Part shown: positions 1 to 8,575 of the stretch, piece by piece
How positions within the stretch are numbered: position 1 is the first letter of the stretch
Layout of the letters: every line of letters begins with the position of its first letter
Source: Thalassospira sp.
Lineage (GTDB): Bacteria; Pseudomonadota; Alphaproteobacteria; Rhodospirillales; Thalassospiraceae
Direction: 5' to 3'
DNA length: 64,000 bases
Assembly (NCBI RefSeq): GCF_002709775.1
Contig: NZ_PAQR01000007.1
Coordinates: 149,207-213,206, forward strand
The notes under the pieces: model-generated
Told to the model about the DNA's origin: nothing
The model's input: only the letters and a program-made list of their open reading frames with translations
Databases searched by the model: none
Position numbers and translations under genes: made by a program

Positions 1-756
1 AGCAAAGCCGATATATCCGTGTGCAAGGTGCTCACTGACCTCGAAGAAAGCGTCGACCGGGCAGCTGATTAGTTCCTTGTCCTCTGGATTGCGGGGGCGT
101 TGGAGTGACGTCGGATGACCTTTGCGGTGAATGATATAGCGCTGCATATCGCCATAGCAGACCGCATGACCGATCACCTGAAAGCCCGCGCCCAAATGAT
201 TGCCCAGACTGTATGGGTTCAGCGGGGATACAGTGCCCATCAGGTGATGATAACCAGCCAGCAGCGCATAATGGCCGCGAATTTGGTTCATCGTCTGATG
301 CAAATGATTGCCGCGAAAATCCGGATGGACGGCCGCGCCATCAAAATGCGCAACCCGCAACGCTTCATCTGCAGGCAAATCGGTAAAGCGCGCCAGATTG
401 TCCGGATCCTGATAGGGAAAGGACACAACCGCATACCCAATTAGCCGTCCTTCTTTGAAGGCGCCAACGGTTGCACCGCGCCGCTCGATATGATCGGCGA
501 GGAAATCGGGTTGGTCTGAACGAAAAATGTGACGGTCTGGAAGGTTTGCGACGACCGCTTGATGAAGTTCGACAAGATCGTTCAGATCAGCAGTTTCCAG
601 AAACCGTAACGTGACCCCATATGAAGTTTCAGCAGGGTCGTCACGTCTAAGGATGTTGCTTTGCCATTCTGACTGGTGAAACGCCAAAAGGGCCGTCTGA
701 TCAGACGGCCATGGCGGGGGGATCCGCGCTTCTGTGTCGGCTTCGACTGGGGGCAT
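1..756 (-). CDS. GNAT-family N-acetyltransferase, 3' end cut by window edge
   Basis: Reading the minus strand from ATG at 756 gives an open frame of 252 codons that runs off the window start with no stop. The protein has a GNAT-like core: a strand with GRLIGYAVVSF, then AAVHPDFRGNHLHQ resembling the acetyl-CoA binding motif A, then SPLNPYSLGNHLGAGF resembling motif B. GNAT enzymes transfer an acetyl group from acetyl-CoA to an amine; the substrate here is unknown. It lies just downstream of a T3SS chaperone gene on the same strand. An in-frame GTG at 780 lies one base past the chaperone stop, so the gene may start there by translational coupling; neither start has a strong ribosome binding site. 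The family call is good, the link to secretion is only positional. Confidence 0.75.
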   Translation of the reverse strand, partial: MPPVEADTEARIPPPWPSDQTALLAFHQSEWQSNILRRDDPAETSYGVTLRFLETADLNDLVELHQAVVANLPDRHIFRSDQPDFLADHIERRGATVGAFKEGRLIGYAVVSFPYQDPDNLARFTDLPADEALRVAHFDGAAVHPDFRGNHLHQTMNQIRGHYALLAGYHHLMGTVSPLNPYSLGNHLGAGFQVIGHAVCYGDMQRYIIHRKGHPTSLQRPRNPEDKELISCPVDAFFEVSEHLAHGYIGFA

Positions 757-781
757 ATATTTGGGCAACGAACTAGTCACG

Positions 782-1243
782 TCAGGCCGTCTGGAAATGA
801 TTGGGGAAGGGCGAAGCGGTTTTGGATGCAGAGCTCTGAGGCTTCGTGGCCGTCGCTTTGTCGAGTTTTTCGATCCATTGGTCTGCGGACTGAGCCAGTT
901 TCTCGATAATTTTGGTCAGCGTGGCGACGTCTGGGATGTCAAAGTCCAGATAACGGCACAGAACGATTTCCCGCTGATTGTCATCCAGCGCAAGTGTGGC
1001 GCCGCCGGTGTCATGTCCAAACAGGTTGCCGCAAAGCATCATGCGCATTTTTTCTGCTGACAGGGATTGTTCGGCATTTGCCAGAACAACGTAAAGGTGC
1101 GTGACGTCTTTCACTGCATCTCGTTCGATGTTCAGCGTGATACGGTCGTCAAACCGGATTGCGCAGGTGCCATCCTCGGTGACGGTCAATTGATCAAGGC
1201 CCGCACTTTTACCGAACTCGGTGATAAGGTTTTTGAAATCCAT
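782..1243 (-). CDS. CesT/Tir-type T3SS effector chaperone
   Basis: A 153-residue acidic protein with the class I secretion chaperone pattern: N-terminal helix FKNLITEFGKSAGL, strand CAIRFDDRITLNI, a central LCGNLFGHDTGGATLALDD strand pair and a C-terminal amphipathic helix. These chaperones dimerise and wrap the chaperone-binding segment of an effector, keeping it unfolded in the cytoplasm for delivery to the SctN ATPase. The gene follows the 679-residue candidate effector by 19 bases on the same strand, the usual effector-chaperone pairing, and would be transcribed from the hrp-box-like promoter at 3344-3372. The C-terminal 20 or so residues are a low-complexity Ser/Ala/Pro tail. It resembles the chaperone at 23160-23621 in overall layout. 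The partner assignment is inference. Confidence 0.78.
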   Translation of the reverse strand: MDFKNLITEFGKSAGLDQLTVTEDGTCAIRFDDRITLNIERDAVKDVTHLYVVLANAEQSLSAEKMRMMLCGNLFGHDTGGATLALDDNQREIVLCRYLDFDIPDVATLTKIIEKLAQSADQWIEKLDKATATKPQSSASKTASPFPNHFQTA

Positions 1244-1262
1244 AACGCTACTTCCCTGACGC

Positions 1263-3302
1263 TTAGTTTACTTCGACCAACTTCTGAGTGATTTCCAAAG
1301 GACGGGTGATGGAGATGTCCGTTCCCGAAACGGATACAGAGAATGTCACGCCATACTCGGACGCATTGGGGTCCAGATTTTTAATCGCCAGGTTCCCGTC
1401 AGAACCTAGCAATTGAACGGAGTTTTGCTCTTCGGTAAATCTCCGGAAGACGCTGACATCTGCCGAAACCGTGCCGTCTTCTGCGAACCGAATATTGATG
1501 TTCTGGCTGAATGCACCGCCGCCGAGCATCAGGCTGCCTTCATCGAACTTTTCGAATGGCAGTCCGTAGTCATCGACATTGAGGATATCCATCAACATGC
1601 CCTGATGAACCACACTGGTCAGAGTTTTCAGAGCCGTGCTGTCTGCCTGACCCATACCGGAAAGCTGGTTGTGGACGCGTTCGGCCATGTCAGTGGTGGT
1701 TTCGTCGTCGCGCGCGATGTTGACCTGAAGTCCTTCGATCTGGACGGTGCCGCGCTGTATGAAGTCCTTGGAAAACTGTTCACCAACGGCGACGTCGCCA
1801 AGGTTCTGGGGATCAAACTGGAAGGCCTTTTCGAGCAAGATGTGCTCTGAGCCTTCCTGTGTCAGGCGGATATGGGTTGCGGCGTTGTCCTTGCCGAAGG
1901 CAAAGCCACAGGCCCGCTGAAGGGCGGCTTTTTCGGCATCGCTGACGGAGGTATCGGCATCCTCGGGGATGGCGATTTCGTTTTCTTTTACGATGTCATT
2001 AAGCGACGTTGCTATCTTCAGGAAAACGTTGCTGCCGATCAATTGGGAGTTGGCGGCGGGCCCCTGATACGGATCGACCATCGTCACACCCGAAGAATTA
2101 ACCTCACTGAGCATCGAATACTGACCTGTCAGGTCGAAAGCTTCGATCCCCAGATTTTCCCATTTCGTCGGTGGGAACTGTTCGATGAAGCTGGTCTGTT
2201 GTTCGCGTGTCATTCCGGCGAAAAGATTATCGATCATGTCTGATGACACGGTTGCCATGTCATCAGCACCGGCATTGGTCGCAAGCGCGTATTCACCAAA
2301 CTTGCGTGACGCATCAATGAACTTGCCAAACGCGTCCGAAATGTCGCCATTCTCGGCGGTAATGCTGTCCATTGCTGTATCGAGCAAAGTCTTGGCAGAA
2401 TCGATTGCGGCGTCGGCGAATGTTTTTGCGTGGTCCTTGATCGGCTGACGTTGCTCGGACGACATGCCGATCTCGCCAGAAAAGGCGCGCAGCATGGCGG
2501 TGGCCGGCATATCCAGGCCATCAAGGTCGTTTTCCATCCGGGCAACCAGTTGTTCAATCATCTGCCCTTTGGCACCGTCCACCATGTCCAGATAGGCTTG
2601 GTCTGCACCGTTTGCATTTTCCGGTACGTCCCGAAGCAATTTGGCTGCTTCCATCATGGACGGCAGGATATCGGCAAGCGGTTTGTTCGCGGCAAGGTCG
2701 CGGGTCACGTTTTGCATCGACCGGGTAGCAGATTCAGCCGTGACCATGGTCGATGCGGTTTGGGCATTGGATGCCAACAGCGCGAGAACATCCTTGGCGC
2801 CCGCCTTTGCCAGGTCTGTGTCCTGTGCGTCAGAGATCCGGTCCTGGCTGGAGACCAGTGCAAGCTTTTGCGAAAGATGCTGCACGCCATCGCGCGATAG
2901 CTCTTCCATGCTGTTGATCATGGCGTTCTGCAGTATGTTCTGAAGCGGCTGTCCTGATTTCAGAAGGCTATCCACCGACTTGGCGATTGCCGACATGTTT
3001 GGCGGTGTCTTGTTGTCGGGGTTTGCCAGCTCCTTGACCAATGCGCCGATATTGTTGCGCAGCTCAGTTGTGTTTTTCTGAACAAGATACTGGGCGCGGA
3101 CCTTGGTGCCGGGAATATGTTTGAGAATGCGATCTGCAAGGCTGGTCGGTGCGCCTGCCTGGCCTGCATTTGCGGCACGGCCCTGCGGCGGAGGAGCGAC
3201 TTCGAGTTTCATGCCCGCCAGGCTGACATTGTGCCGTGCCTCGACATTCTCCATGCCGCCGAGTTGATGCGCGACCGGGTTCTGAATACCGATATTTGGC
3301 AT
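1263..3302 (-). CDS. candidate T3SS effector, 679 residues, unknown fold
   Basis: The protein has no signal peptide or clear membrane segment. The first 60 residues are Ala/Pro/Gln/Gly-rich and disordered-looking, as in many T3SS substrates. The rest is mostly helical to about residue 360, followed by a more mixed C-terminal part ending in strand-rich sequence from about 560. I do not recognise an enzymatic motif. The call as an effector rests on context: the gene has its own promoter matching the hrp box (GGAACC-N16-CCACTTA, 3372 to 3344), it is followed by a CesT-type chaperone, and it sits at the end of the apparatus operon. ATG at 3302 is preceded by AGGAAGGAG about 6 bases upstream, a strong ribosome binding site. 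A translocon accessory or regulator of secretion remains possible. Confidence 0.6.
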   Translation of the reverse strand: MPNIGIQNPVAHQLGGMENVEARHNVSLAGMKLEVAPPPQGRAANAGQAGAPTSLADRILKHIPGTKVRAQYLVQKNTTELRNNIGALVKELANPDNKTPPNMSAIAKSVDSLLKSGQPLQNILQNAMINSMEELSRDGVQHLSQKLALVSSQDRISDAQDTDLAKAGAKDVLALLASNAQTASTMVTAESATRSMQNVTRDLAANKPLADILPSMMEAAKLLRDVPENANGADQAYLDMVDGAKGQMIEQLVARMENDLDGLDMPATAMLRAFSGEIGMSSEQRQPIKDHAKTFADAAIDSAKTLLDTAMDSITAENGDISDAFGKFIDASRKFGEYALATNAGADDMATVSSDMIDNLFAGMTREQQTSFIEQFPPTKWENLGIEAFDLTGQYSMLSEVNSSGVTMVDPYQGPAANSQLIGSNVFLKIATSLNDIVKENEIAIPEDADTSVSDAEKAALQRACGFAFGKDNAATHIRLTQEGSEHILLEKAFQFDPQNLGDVAVGEQFSKDFIQRGTVQIEGLQVNIARDDETTTDMAERVHNQLSGMGQADSTALKTLTSVVHQGMLMDILNVDDYGLPFEKFDEGSLMLGGGAFSQNINIRFAEDGTVSADVSVFRRFTEEQNSVQLLGSDGNLAIKNLDPNASEYGVTFSVSVSGTDISITRPLEITQKLVEVN

Positions 3303-3343
3303 GACCTGACTCCTTCCTGCGAACAGATGAATTATCTGGATAG

Positions 3344-3372
3344 TAAGTGGCAGGAAGGGCCATGTTGGTTCC
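3344..3372 (-). promoter_or_regulatory. hrp-box-like ECF promoter for the 679-residue effector
   Basis: On the minus strand GGAACC (3372-3367) is separated by 16 bases from CCACTTA (3350-3344). This matches the HrpL consensus GGAACC-N15/16-CCACNNA. The -10 element ends about 40 bases before the effector ATG at 3302. Confidence 0.75.
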
Positions 3373-3439
3373 CTGAAATATCAGGTTATTGCGCAAATTT
3401 GCTGGAAGTCACGGGATAGGTCGTGTCGGTTGGCAAAGA

Positions 3440-4483
3440 CTAGTAGGGCGTTGCCTCACTTTCGAGCCAGCGCAGGATTTCCGCGACCGGTTCGATCAGG
3501 TCGCCGGGAATGAACTGATCGACGGTTGCTGTCTCGTACAGTGATCGGGCAAGCGGGACGTTGCGCATGATTGGAATGCCTTCCTGCTCCGCAACTTCCA
3601 TCATGCGTTTGGCAACTGCACCTTCGCCGGCAGAAATCACAACCGGCAGCGGCGTTTCATCGGCCTCGTAATAGAGGGCGATGGCAATGTGTGTCGGGTT
3701 TGTCACAAGAACCTTTGCCTTTCGTGTGCGTTCGATTGTGGAGTTCTGCATCATTTCCTGATGAAGTTGCTTACGCTTTCCTTTAATCAGCGGGTCGCCT
3801 TCGGACTCCTTGTATTCGCGTTTGACCTCGTCCTTGGTCATTTTCAGCTGTTTTTTGTGCTGGAAGCGTTGATAGGCAATGTCAAAGAAGCCGACGATGA
3901 GGTAAGCCGCCGACGTATAGATCATCACCTGCGTGACAGTCTGGGCGAGGATGGCTGTGACACCGGACAGGCCGCTGGGCGGCACCAGCATCAGATCCCC
4001 AAGTGCGCCATAGACGACCAGATAAATCAGGATCGACAGAAACACGACTTTGAGGATGTTTTTGAGAAACTCTACCATGTTCTTGGCCGAAACCATGTTC
4101 TTGGCATTGGCCCCGACATTGAGTTTCTTCGCACTTGGTTTGAGGGATTCGAAGGCAAACAGAACCCCGGTTTGAACCATCTCGGCAAAGACACCAAGGA
4201 TCAGCGCGATCAGTATTGGCGGCACAATAATCCCGATCGAACGGTTCATGATTTCGGTGCTGATGGGCGCGATCATTGATGAAACGGGATGGCCATACAT
4301 CTCGGCGGGCAGGACCATAAGCGCCATCATGTCTTCGAGGATGTTAGCACCATTACCGATGAAATAGCCAATCAGCGCGATCAGCAACACGGTCTGTGTG
4401 AAATCCTTTGATTTCGCGACCTGACCCTTGTTTCGGGCGTCGCGTAATTTCTTGGGAGTTGGATCTTCGGTCTTTTCATTCAT
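3440..4483 (-). CDS. sctU: T3SS export switch protein SctU (YscU/HrcU)
   Basis: Inner-membrane export apparatus component and substrate-specificity switch. The 347-residue length is typical. The N-terminus MNEKTEDPTPKKLRDARNKG is the family signature, followed by four membrane segments (about 30-55, 82-108, 143-165 and 180-202) and a cytoplasmic domain. The autocleavage motif NPTH is intact at residues 262-265; cleavage between Asn and Pro is needed for the switch from early to translocator/effector substrates. It is the last gene of the apparatus operon, four bases after sctT. NPTH plus gene order separates it from the flagellar paralogue FlhB, as no flagellar gene is present. Confidence 0.97.
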   Translation of the reverse strand: MNEKTEDPTPKKLRDARNKGQVAKSKDFTQTVLLIALIGYFIGNGANILEDMMALMVLPAEMYGHPVSSMIAPISTEIMNRSIGIIVPPILIALILGVFAEMVQTGVLFAFESLKPSAKKLNVGANAKNMVSAKNMVEFLKNILKVVFLSILIYLVVYGALGDLMLVPPSGLSGVTAILAQTVTQVMIYTSAAYLIVGFFDIAYQRFQHKKQLKMTKDEVKREYKESEGDPLIKGKRKQLHQEMMQNSTIERTRKAKVLVTNPTHIAIALYYEADETPLPVVISAGEGAVAKRMMEVAEQEGIPIMRNVPLARSLYETATVDQFIPGDLIEPVAEILRWLESEATPY

Positions 4484-4487
4484 GCCG

Positions 4488-5297
4488 CTACTCCATCACA
4501 CCACGTAGTTCATACAAGTGATCGGTAATGGCGCGCAGCTCTGGCCCCAGATATTCAAATAGGAAGCCGGCATAAATGATCAGAACAAACAGGCCGACCG
4601 CACTTTTGATCGGCATAGACAGGAAGAACACCTGCAATTGCGGGGCGAACCGGCTGATCATGGCGAGGCCAAGTTCTGACAGGAACATTGCGATCAGGAC
4701 GGGTGCTGCCATGATCATGGCGACATACATAAAACGATCAAGTTGCTGCAGGAAGAACAGCCCGCCGTCATTTCCAACAAACTTTGGCCAGAAGGAGCCG
4801 ATCGGCCAAAAGATGAAGCTTTCATAGACGGCGCGCAAAAGAACCAGCAAGCCGCCGCTGATCAGAAAGAACACGCTTGCCGCCTGGTTAAGCAAAATCG
4901 CCAGGGGCGATGTCGTCACACCTGTCAGCGGGCTCATGGTGCTCGACATGGTTGCGCCGCGCTGGTTATCGATGATGAAGCCGATGGCCTCAATCGCCCA
5001 GAACAGCATCGCGACAAGAAATCCCATCACAAAACCGATAAAGGCTTCTTTGCCGATGATCGCCATGACCAGAAGCGGGCTGTCCTTGGTTTCAATAACC
5101 GCTGGCATCGCAAGCGGAATGACGGCAAGGGCAAACACCGCCGCAACGCTGTTACGGATCAGTCCGGGCAGGATGGATTTGCCAAACATGGGCAAAACGA
5201 TGAACAGGCCAAGGAAGCGCGCGACAGCAAAGGACAGGGCGACTGCAATGGTATGCAGATCGTAAACACCCCAGTCCTGAAGCTGCTCAATGACCAT
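4488..5297 (-). CDS. sctT: T3SS export apparatus protein SctT (YscT)
   Basis: A 269-residue polytopic protein of the SctT/FliR family, which with SctR and SctS forms the helical export gate at the base of the needle. Several hydrophobic segments are visible, and the conserved stretch with PMFGKSILPGLIRNS near residue 40 and IDNQRGATMSSTMSPLTG near residue 115 matches the family signature (DxQxGxxM-type loop). It lies 10 bases after sctS and 4 before sctU on the same strand, in the universal R-S-T-U order. Confidence 0.96.
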   Translation of the reverse strand: MVIEQLQDWGVYDLHTIAVALSFAVARFLGLFIVLPMFGKSILPGLIRNSVAAVFALAVIPLAMPAVIETKDSPLLVMAIIGKEAFIGFVMGFLVAMLFWAIEAIGFIIDNQRGATMSSTMSPLTGVTTSPLAILLNQAASVFFLISGGLLVLLRAVYESFIFWPIGSFWPKFVGNDGGLFFLQQLDRFMYVAMIMAAPVLIAMFLSELGLAMISRFAPQLQVFFLSMPIKSAVGLFVLIIYAGFLFEYLGPELRAITDHLYELRGVME

Positions 5298-5307
5298 AAC
5301 CCGCGCC

Positions 5308-5577
5308 TTAGCTTGTCAGTTGCGGAAAGTCGGTGAATACCGCCAGTGCAAAACGGTAAAGCTCGCCACCGATCCATGAGGCGGTCATGAACAGGACAAT
5401 GCCCACGGCGGCAAGTTTGAAACCGAATGACAGGGTTTGTTCCTGCACCTGTGTGAGGGCCTGAAGAAGACTGACCAGCGTGCCGACAACGGCGGCCGCA
5501 ATGATCGGGGGTAATGACAGCATCAATGTCAGAACCAGTGCCCGGGTCAGGAAGCTTATGATATCGCCTTCGAACAT
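5308..5577 (-). CDS. sctS: T3SS export apparatus protein SctS (YscS)
   Basis: An 89-residue protein with two hydrophobic helices (about 12-38 and 49-72) flanking a short polar loop containing ALTQVQEQTLSFGFK, a well conserved FliQ/SctS signature. Four to five copies join SctR and SctT in the export gate in the inner membrane. Spacing of 15 bases from sctR and 10 bases to sctT indicates one operon. Confidence 0.96.
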   Translation of the reverse strand: MFEGDIISFLTRALVLTLMLSLPPIIAAAVVGTLVSLLQALTQVQEQTLSFGFKLAAVGIVLFMTASWIGGELYRFALAVFTDFPQLTS

Positions 5578-5592
5578 TTCCGCATCCTTTCC

Positions 5593-6246
5593 CTAGTTCA
5601 CGTAGCTCAGAACAAGTCCGTGAATCAGGCGAGACCAGCCATCAACCATCACGAACAGGAACAGTTTTAGCGGAAGTGAGATCGTCATCGGTGAAACCAT
5701 CATCATACCCATTGCAAGCAGGATGTTGGAAACGATCAGATCGATCACGACAAACGGCAGATACAGAAGAAAACCGACTTCGAATGCTGATGTCAGTTCG
5801 GCGACCGTGAAGGCCGGGGCCAGAACGAGAAAACTGTCCGGGCCAAGCTGAGCCGCAAGATCGGCAGGCCAGATCTGGGCGATTGTCTGAACGAAGAATT
5901 CCCGCTGGGTTTCGTCCGTATGCTGCATCAGAAAATAGCGGAATGGCTCGAACGCCTGCGCCAGCACATCAAACAGGTTCGCCGTGTCATTAAACGACAC
6001 ATTACCTTCCTGCAGGATGTCAAAAACGGAAGCCCCGACCGGCGCCATGATGTAAACCGTCAGGATCAATGCCAGCCCGTAAAGCGCCATGTTTGGCGGA
6101 ATTTGCTGAACGCCCAGTGCGTTACGCACCAGAGATAACACAACCGCAATTTTTACAAACGATGTCGTGATAACGATAACGAACGGGATCAACGCCAGCA
6201 GCGCCAGCAACAGGGCAAGTGTTAATGGATCAGGAATATTGATCAT
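5593..6246 (-). CDS. sctR: T3SS export apparatus protein SctR (YscR)
   Basis: A 217-residue FliP/SctR-family membrane protein. Visible signatures are TSFVKIAVVLSLVRNALGVQQIPPNMALYGLALILT near residues 28-65 (conserved core SFVKI...RNALG.QQ.PPN) and a second conserved region with EVGFLLYLPFVVIDLIVSNILLAMGM-type sequence near residue 155. It forms the pentameric core of the export gate. It follows sctQ by 9 bases. Confidence 0.97.
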   Translation of the reverse strand: MINIPDPLTLALLLALLALIPFVIVITTSFVKIAVVLSLVRNALGVQQIPPNMALYGLALILTVYIMAPVGASVFDILQEGNVSFNDTANLFDVLAQAFEPFRYFLMQHTDETQREFFVQTIAQIWPADLAAQLGPDSFLVLAPAFTVAELTSAFEVGFLLYLPFVVIDLIVSNILLAMGMMMVSPMTISLPLKLFLFVMVDGWSRLIHGLVLSYVN

Positions 6247-6255
6247 CGTCCGCTT

Positions 6256-7368
6256 CTAGTCCTTGTCGGGGGTGGACGGGATATTCCATCTGGTAATGCG
6301 AAGCCCCGTGCGGCCATCAAGGTCAACCAGTTCACCACGCCCCACGGCAGCACCATTTGCGCGTATCGTGACCATATTTTCCGGCGTGCGGCCGGTTTCA
6401 AACACACTGCCGACCCCGGTTTTGTTGAGCTCCGCAAGTGATAGTTGGTGCACGCCAAGGTCAAAGCTGAGTTGCACCGGCAAATCGGCGAGGCTGCTGA
6501 TGTCGACCGGTTCGGAAACGGCGCTTTCTTCAGTTTCGTTTTCCGGGATGTCGCTGTCCTCGTCGACGATTTCAGGCGCATCGGAAGGGGGCATATTCAC
6601 GGTAATGACCTCTTGAATAGTGATTTGGGTGCCTGTCCAAACACCGCGCAAACCAAGTCTTTGGGAAACCCGCAACAGTATCGACCCGGTGTCATCGGGG
6701 ATGCTGATGGTATCGGGGAAAATGACGTCACCAGTGGTGAGGTTCGTGAAATCTGTGAACGAGAGGGAGCTCTCACCGATTTCGAGGCGGACCTTTGTCG
6801 GAATGTCAGGTGCCTTGAGCGTCTCATCCATCGGGACCTGCTGACAAAGGGACGCCAGCACTGGCAGTGCACCGTTAGAAGCAAAGAGCATTATTGTGCA
6901 GGTCGATGCATCACCGTCTGGCATGCCGTTCAAGGTTGCCGACATGATGTTGTTATATTCAGTAACGGCGTCGCTCTGCTCCAGTCCCAGCAATTCAAAG
7001 GTCAGTCCTTGTGTTGCCAGGCTTGCCACCAATTCGCCAATGGCCACTTCAATTAGCGCCAAAGACAGGGATTCCGGAACGTGGCTGATTGGTGTTCCGG
7101 CAGGTAAAGTCGCGCTCAGAATATCGCCAAGGAAGTCGACCGGTACTTTGACGGCGATGGGGTGGCTGGCAAGTGTTGCCCGAAGGGTAAAGGCCGATCC
7201 CGGTGCAGCGCGTTGGACTTCGTGGCGTGCGAGCATGCTTCCCTGCACCTGCCAGTCACGACCTGCGAAGGTGACGGATGCTGGAAGGCGTGGCATTGCC
7301 AGAATGTTCAAGGCCTGACGTGTCTCGCGGTCAATTTTCGGAGAAGCCAGCGGGCGCATATTACTCAT
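6256..7368 (-). CDS. sctQ: T3SS cytoplasmic ring (sorting platform) protein SctQ
   Basis: A 370-residue protein with a SpoA/FliN-like C-terminal domain at about residues 290-360 (LPVQLSFDLGVHQLSLAELN and VTIRANGAAVGRGELVDLDG), the hallmark of SctQ, which forms the six-pod sorting platform with SctK and SctL. The N-terminal two thirds are divergent, as usual. An acidic linker lies around 270-285. ATG at 7368 overlaps the sctP stop by four bases, suggesting translational coupling. Many SctQ genes also make a short C-terminal product from an internal start; I did not see a convincing internal ribosome binding site. Confidence 0.9.
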   Translation of the reverse strand: MSNMRPLASPKIDRETRQALNILAMPRLPASVTFAGRDWQVQGSMLARHEVQRAAPGSAFTLRATLASHPIAVKVPVDFLGDILSATLPAGTPISHVPESLSLALIEVAIGELVASLATQGLTFELLGLEQSDAVTEYNNIMSATLNGMPDGDASTCTIMLFASNGALPVLASLCQQVPMDETLKAPDIPTKVRLEIGESSLSFTDFTNLTTGDVIFPDTISIPDDTGSILLRVSQRLGLRGVWTGTQITIQEVITVNMPPSDAPEIVDEDSDIPENETEESAVSEPVDISSLADLPVQLSFDLGVHQLSLAELNKTGVGSVFETGRTPENMVTIRANGAAVGRGELVDLDGRTGLRITRWNIPSTPDKD

Positions 7369-8081
7369 AGGCCATCATCCTCGCCGTCTTCATCTTCTTC
7401 ATCGTCGCCTTGATATTCCTGACTGGATCGGCGGTTGCTATCACCCTCGTTGGTTCCGGCACCGCTGTCCTGCACGGTGATAACGTCGACATCCTTCTGC
7501 AATACCTTGGACAGGCGCGACGCAAGGTCGTCTTGCCGCTGATTAAGGAAGTTGGAACTGTCGGCATTGCTGATGACAAATTCCGCCACAAGCCTGCCAT
7601 CGCGTTCTGAAATGCGAACTTCGGTTCCGGGCAGAACAGCCTCGTTGAGCTGAATGCGGACTTCGGTTGAACCACTGGTTTCGCCGACCATAATGCGCGA
7701 TGTAAGGTTCTGCGCGAGCTCATTCAGGCGGTTGTCGCTTGCCATAGGTGACAGTGGCTGAGCAGGTTTGACCGGCTGGGATTGATTGGTGTTCATCTTG
7801 CCAAAAAGCTGCATTGGCGACTGGGGTTCGGATTGACTGTTACCCTGGCCTTTGTCATCGCGCCGGGAGCCCGAGCCATCCTGACCGCCGTCTTTGTCAC
7901 CCGATTGTTGGTCACCTTTGCCCTGTTGATCGCGTTCGCGTCGCTCAAGGGACTCATTGAACCGTTTCACATCATCCTGCGCCGGGGGACTTTGATCCAT
8001 TTTGGGCCCGCTGTTCGAAGACGTGCTTTCGGTGTTGACCGTGCTGTTGCTTGGGGCTGACGTGCCGCTGGTACCTACCAT
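7365..8081 (-). CDS. sctP: T3SS needle-length/substrate switch protein SctP-like
   Basis: A 238-residue protein with a long, very hydrophilic N-terminal half (Ser, Gln, Asp, Gly, Lys-rich; residues 1-115) and a compact C-terminal domain at about 120-205 with SRIMVGETSGSTEVRIQLNE and PGTEVRISERDGRLVAEFV, resembling the T3S4/FliK-HpaP type domain. It ends in an acidic tail (DDEEDEDGEDD). SctP is secreted, measures needle length and triggers the SctU switch. The gene lies between sctO and sctQ, the canonical position. The sequence is weakly conserved, so the call relies on layout and position. Confidence 0.8.
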   Translation of the reverse strand: MVGTSGTSAPSNSTVNTESTSSNSGPKMDQSPPAQDDVKRFNESLERRERDQQGKGDQQSGDKDGGQDGSGSRRDDKGQGNSQSEPQSPMQLFGKMNTNQSQPVKPAQPLSPMASDNRLNELAQNLTSRIMVGETSGSTEVRIQLNEAVLPGTEVRISERDGRLVAEFVISNADSSNFLNQRQDDLASRLSKVLQKDVDVITVQDSGAGTNEGDSNRRSSQEYQGDDEEDEDGEDDGL

Positions 8082-8575
8082 CCGTGCTGCTCCTCTTCCC
8101 AGCTTTCAATCATGACCGGCGAGGTGAACTCTTCCATCTCCATCTCTTCCTTGTAGGCCAGCGCCTCGCGCAATTCTGCGTCGTAGCTTTCAGCCAGATC
8201 TTCGAATTTCTCACGCTGACGGCTGGCTTCACTCAGCCGCTGTTCCGCAAGATGAACCGCCTCAAGAGCCTGCTGATGGGCCTTGTTTGCATCATCGATT
8301 GAAGTCTGAATTGCCTGTTCTTCATCACGCAGCATCAGGATGCGGGTGCGCAATTCTTCGATTTCACGCACCTTGACTGTCTTCTGGCAGATCTCGGTGA
8401 ATAACTGATCCTGATGCTCGACCATCCAGACACGGTATTCTTTAAGCTTGTTCTCAAGCTCGATAACCTTGTCGGCCGCTTTTCGCGCCTCAAGCCGTGC
8501 CAAAGACAGACGACGTTCGGCACCTTGTTCGCGACGGATCTTGAGCTCAAGGAGTTCGGCGAAGATGTTCGACAT
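8075..8575 (-). CDS. sctO: T3SS central stalk protein SctO (YscO)
   Basis: A 166-residue protein that is almost entirely heptad-patterned coiled coil, rich in Glu, Lys, Arg and Gln, as expected for the YscO/FliJ family stalk that enters the SctN ATPase ring and couples it to the SctV export gate. The gene follows sctN with a one-base overlap (TGATG-type junction at 8575) and overlaps sctP by seven bases, the invariable N-O-P order. Confidence 0.88.
   Translation of the reverse strand: MSNIFAELLELKIRREQGAERRLSLARLEARKAADKVIELENKLKEYRVWMVEHQDQLFTEICQKTVKVREIEELRTRILMLRDEEQAIQTSIDDANKAHQQALEAVHLAEQRLSEASRQREKFEDLAESYDAELREALAYKEEMEMEEFTSPVMIESWEEEQHGW

Noticed and set aside
3440-6246. Possible flagellar export genes (FlhB, FliR, FliQ, FliP)
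   Set aside because: Order R-S-T-U, a secretin, needle, YscX/YscY and translocators make this a virulence-type injectisome; no flagellar structural genes are present.
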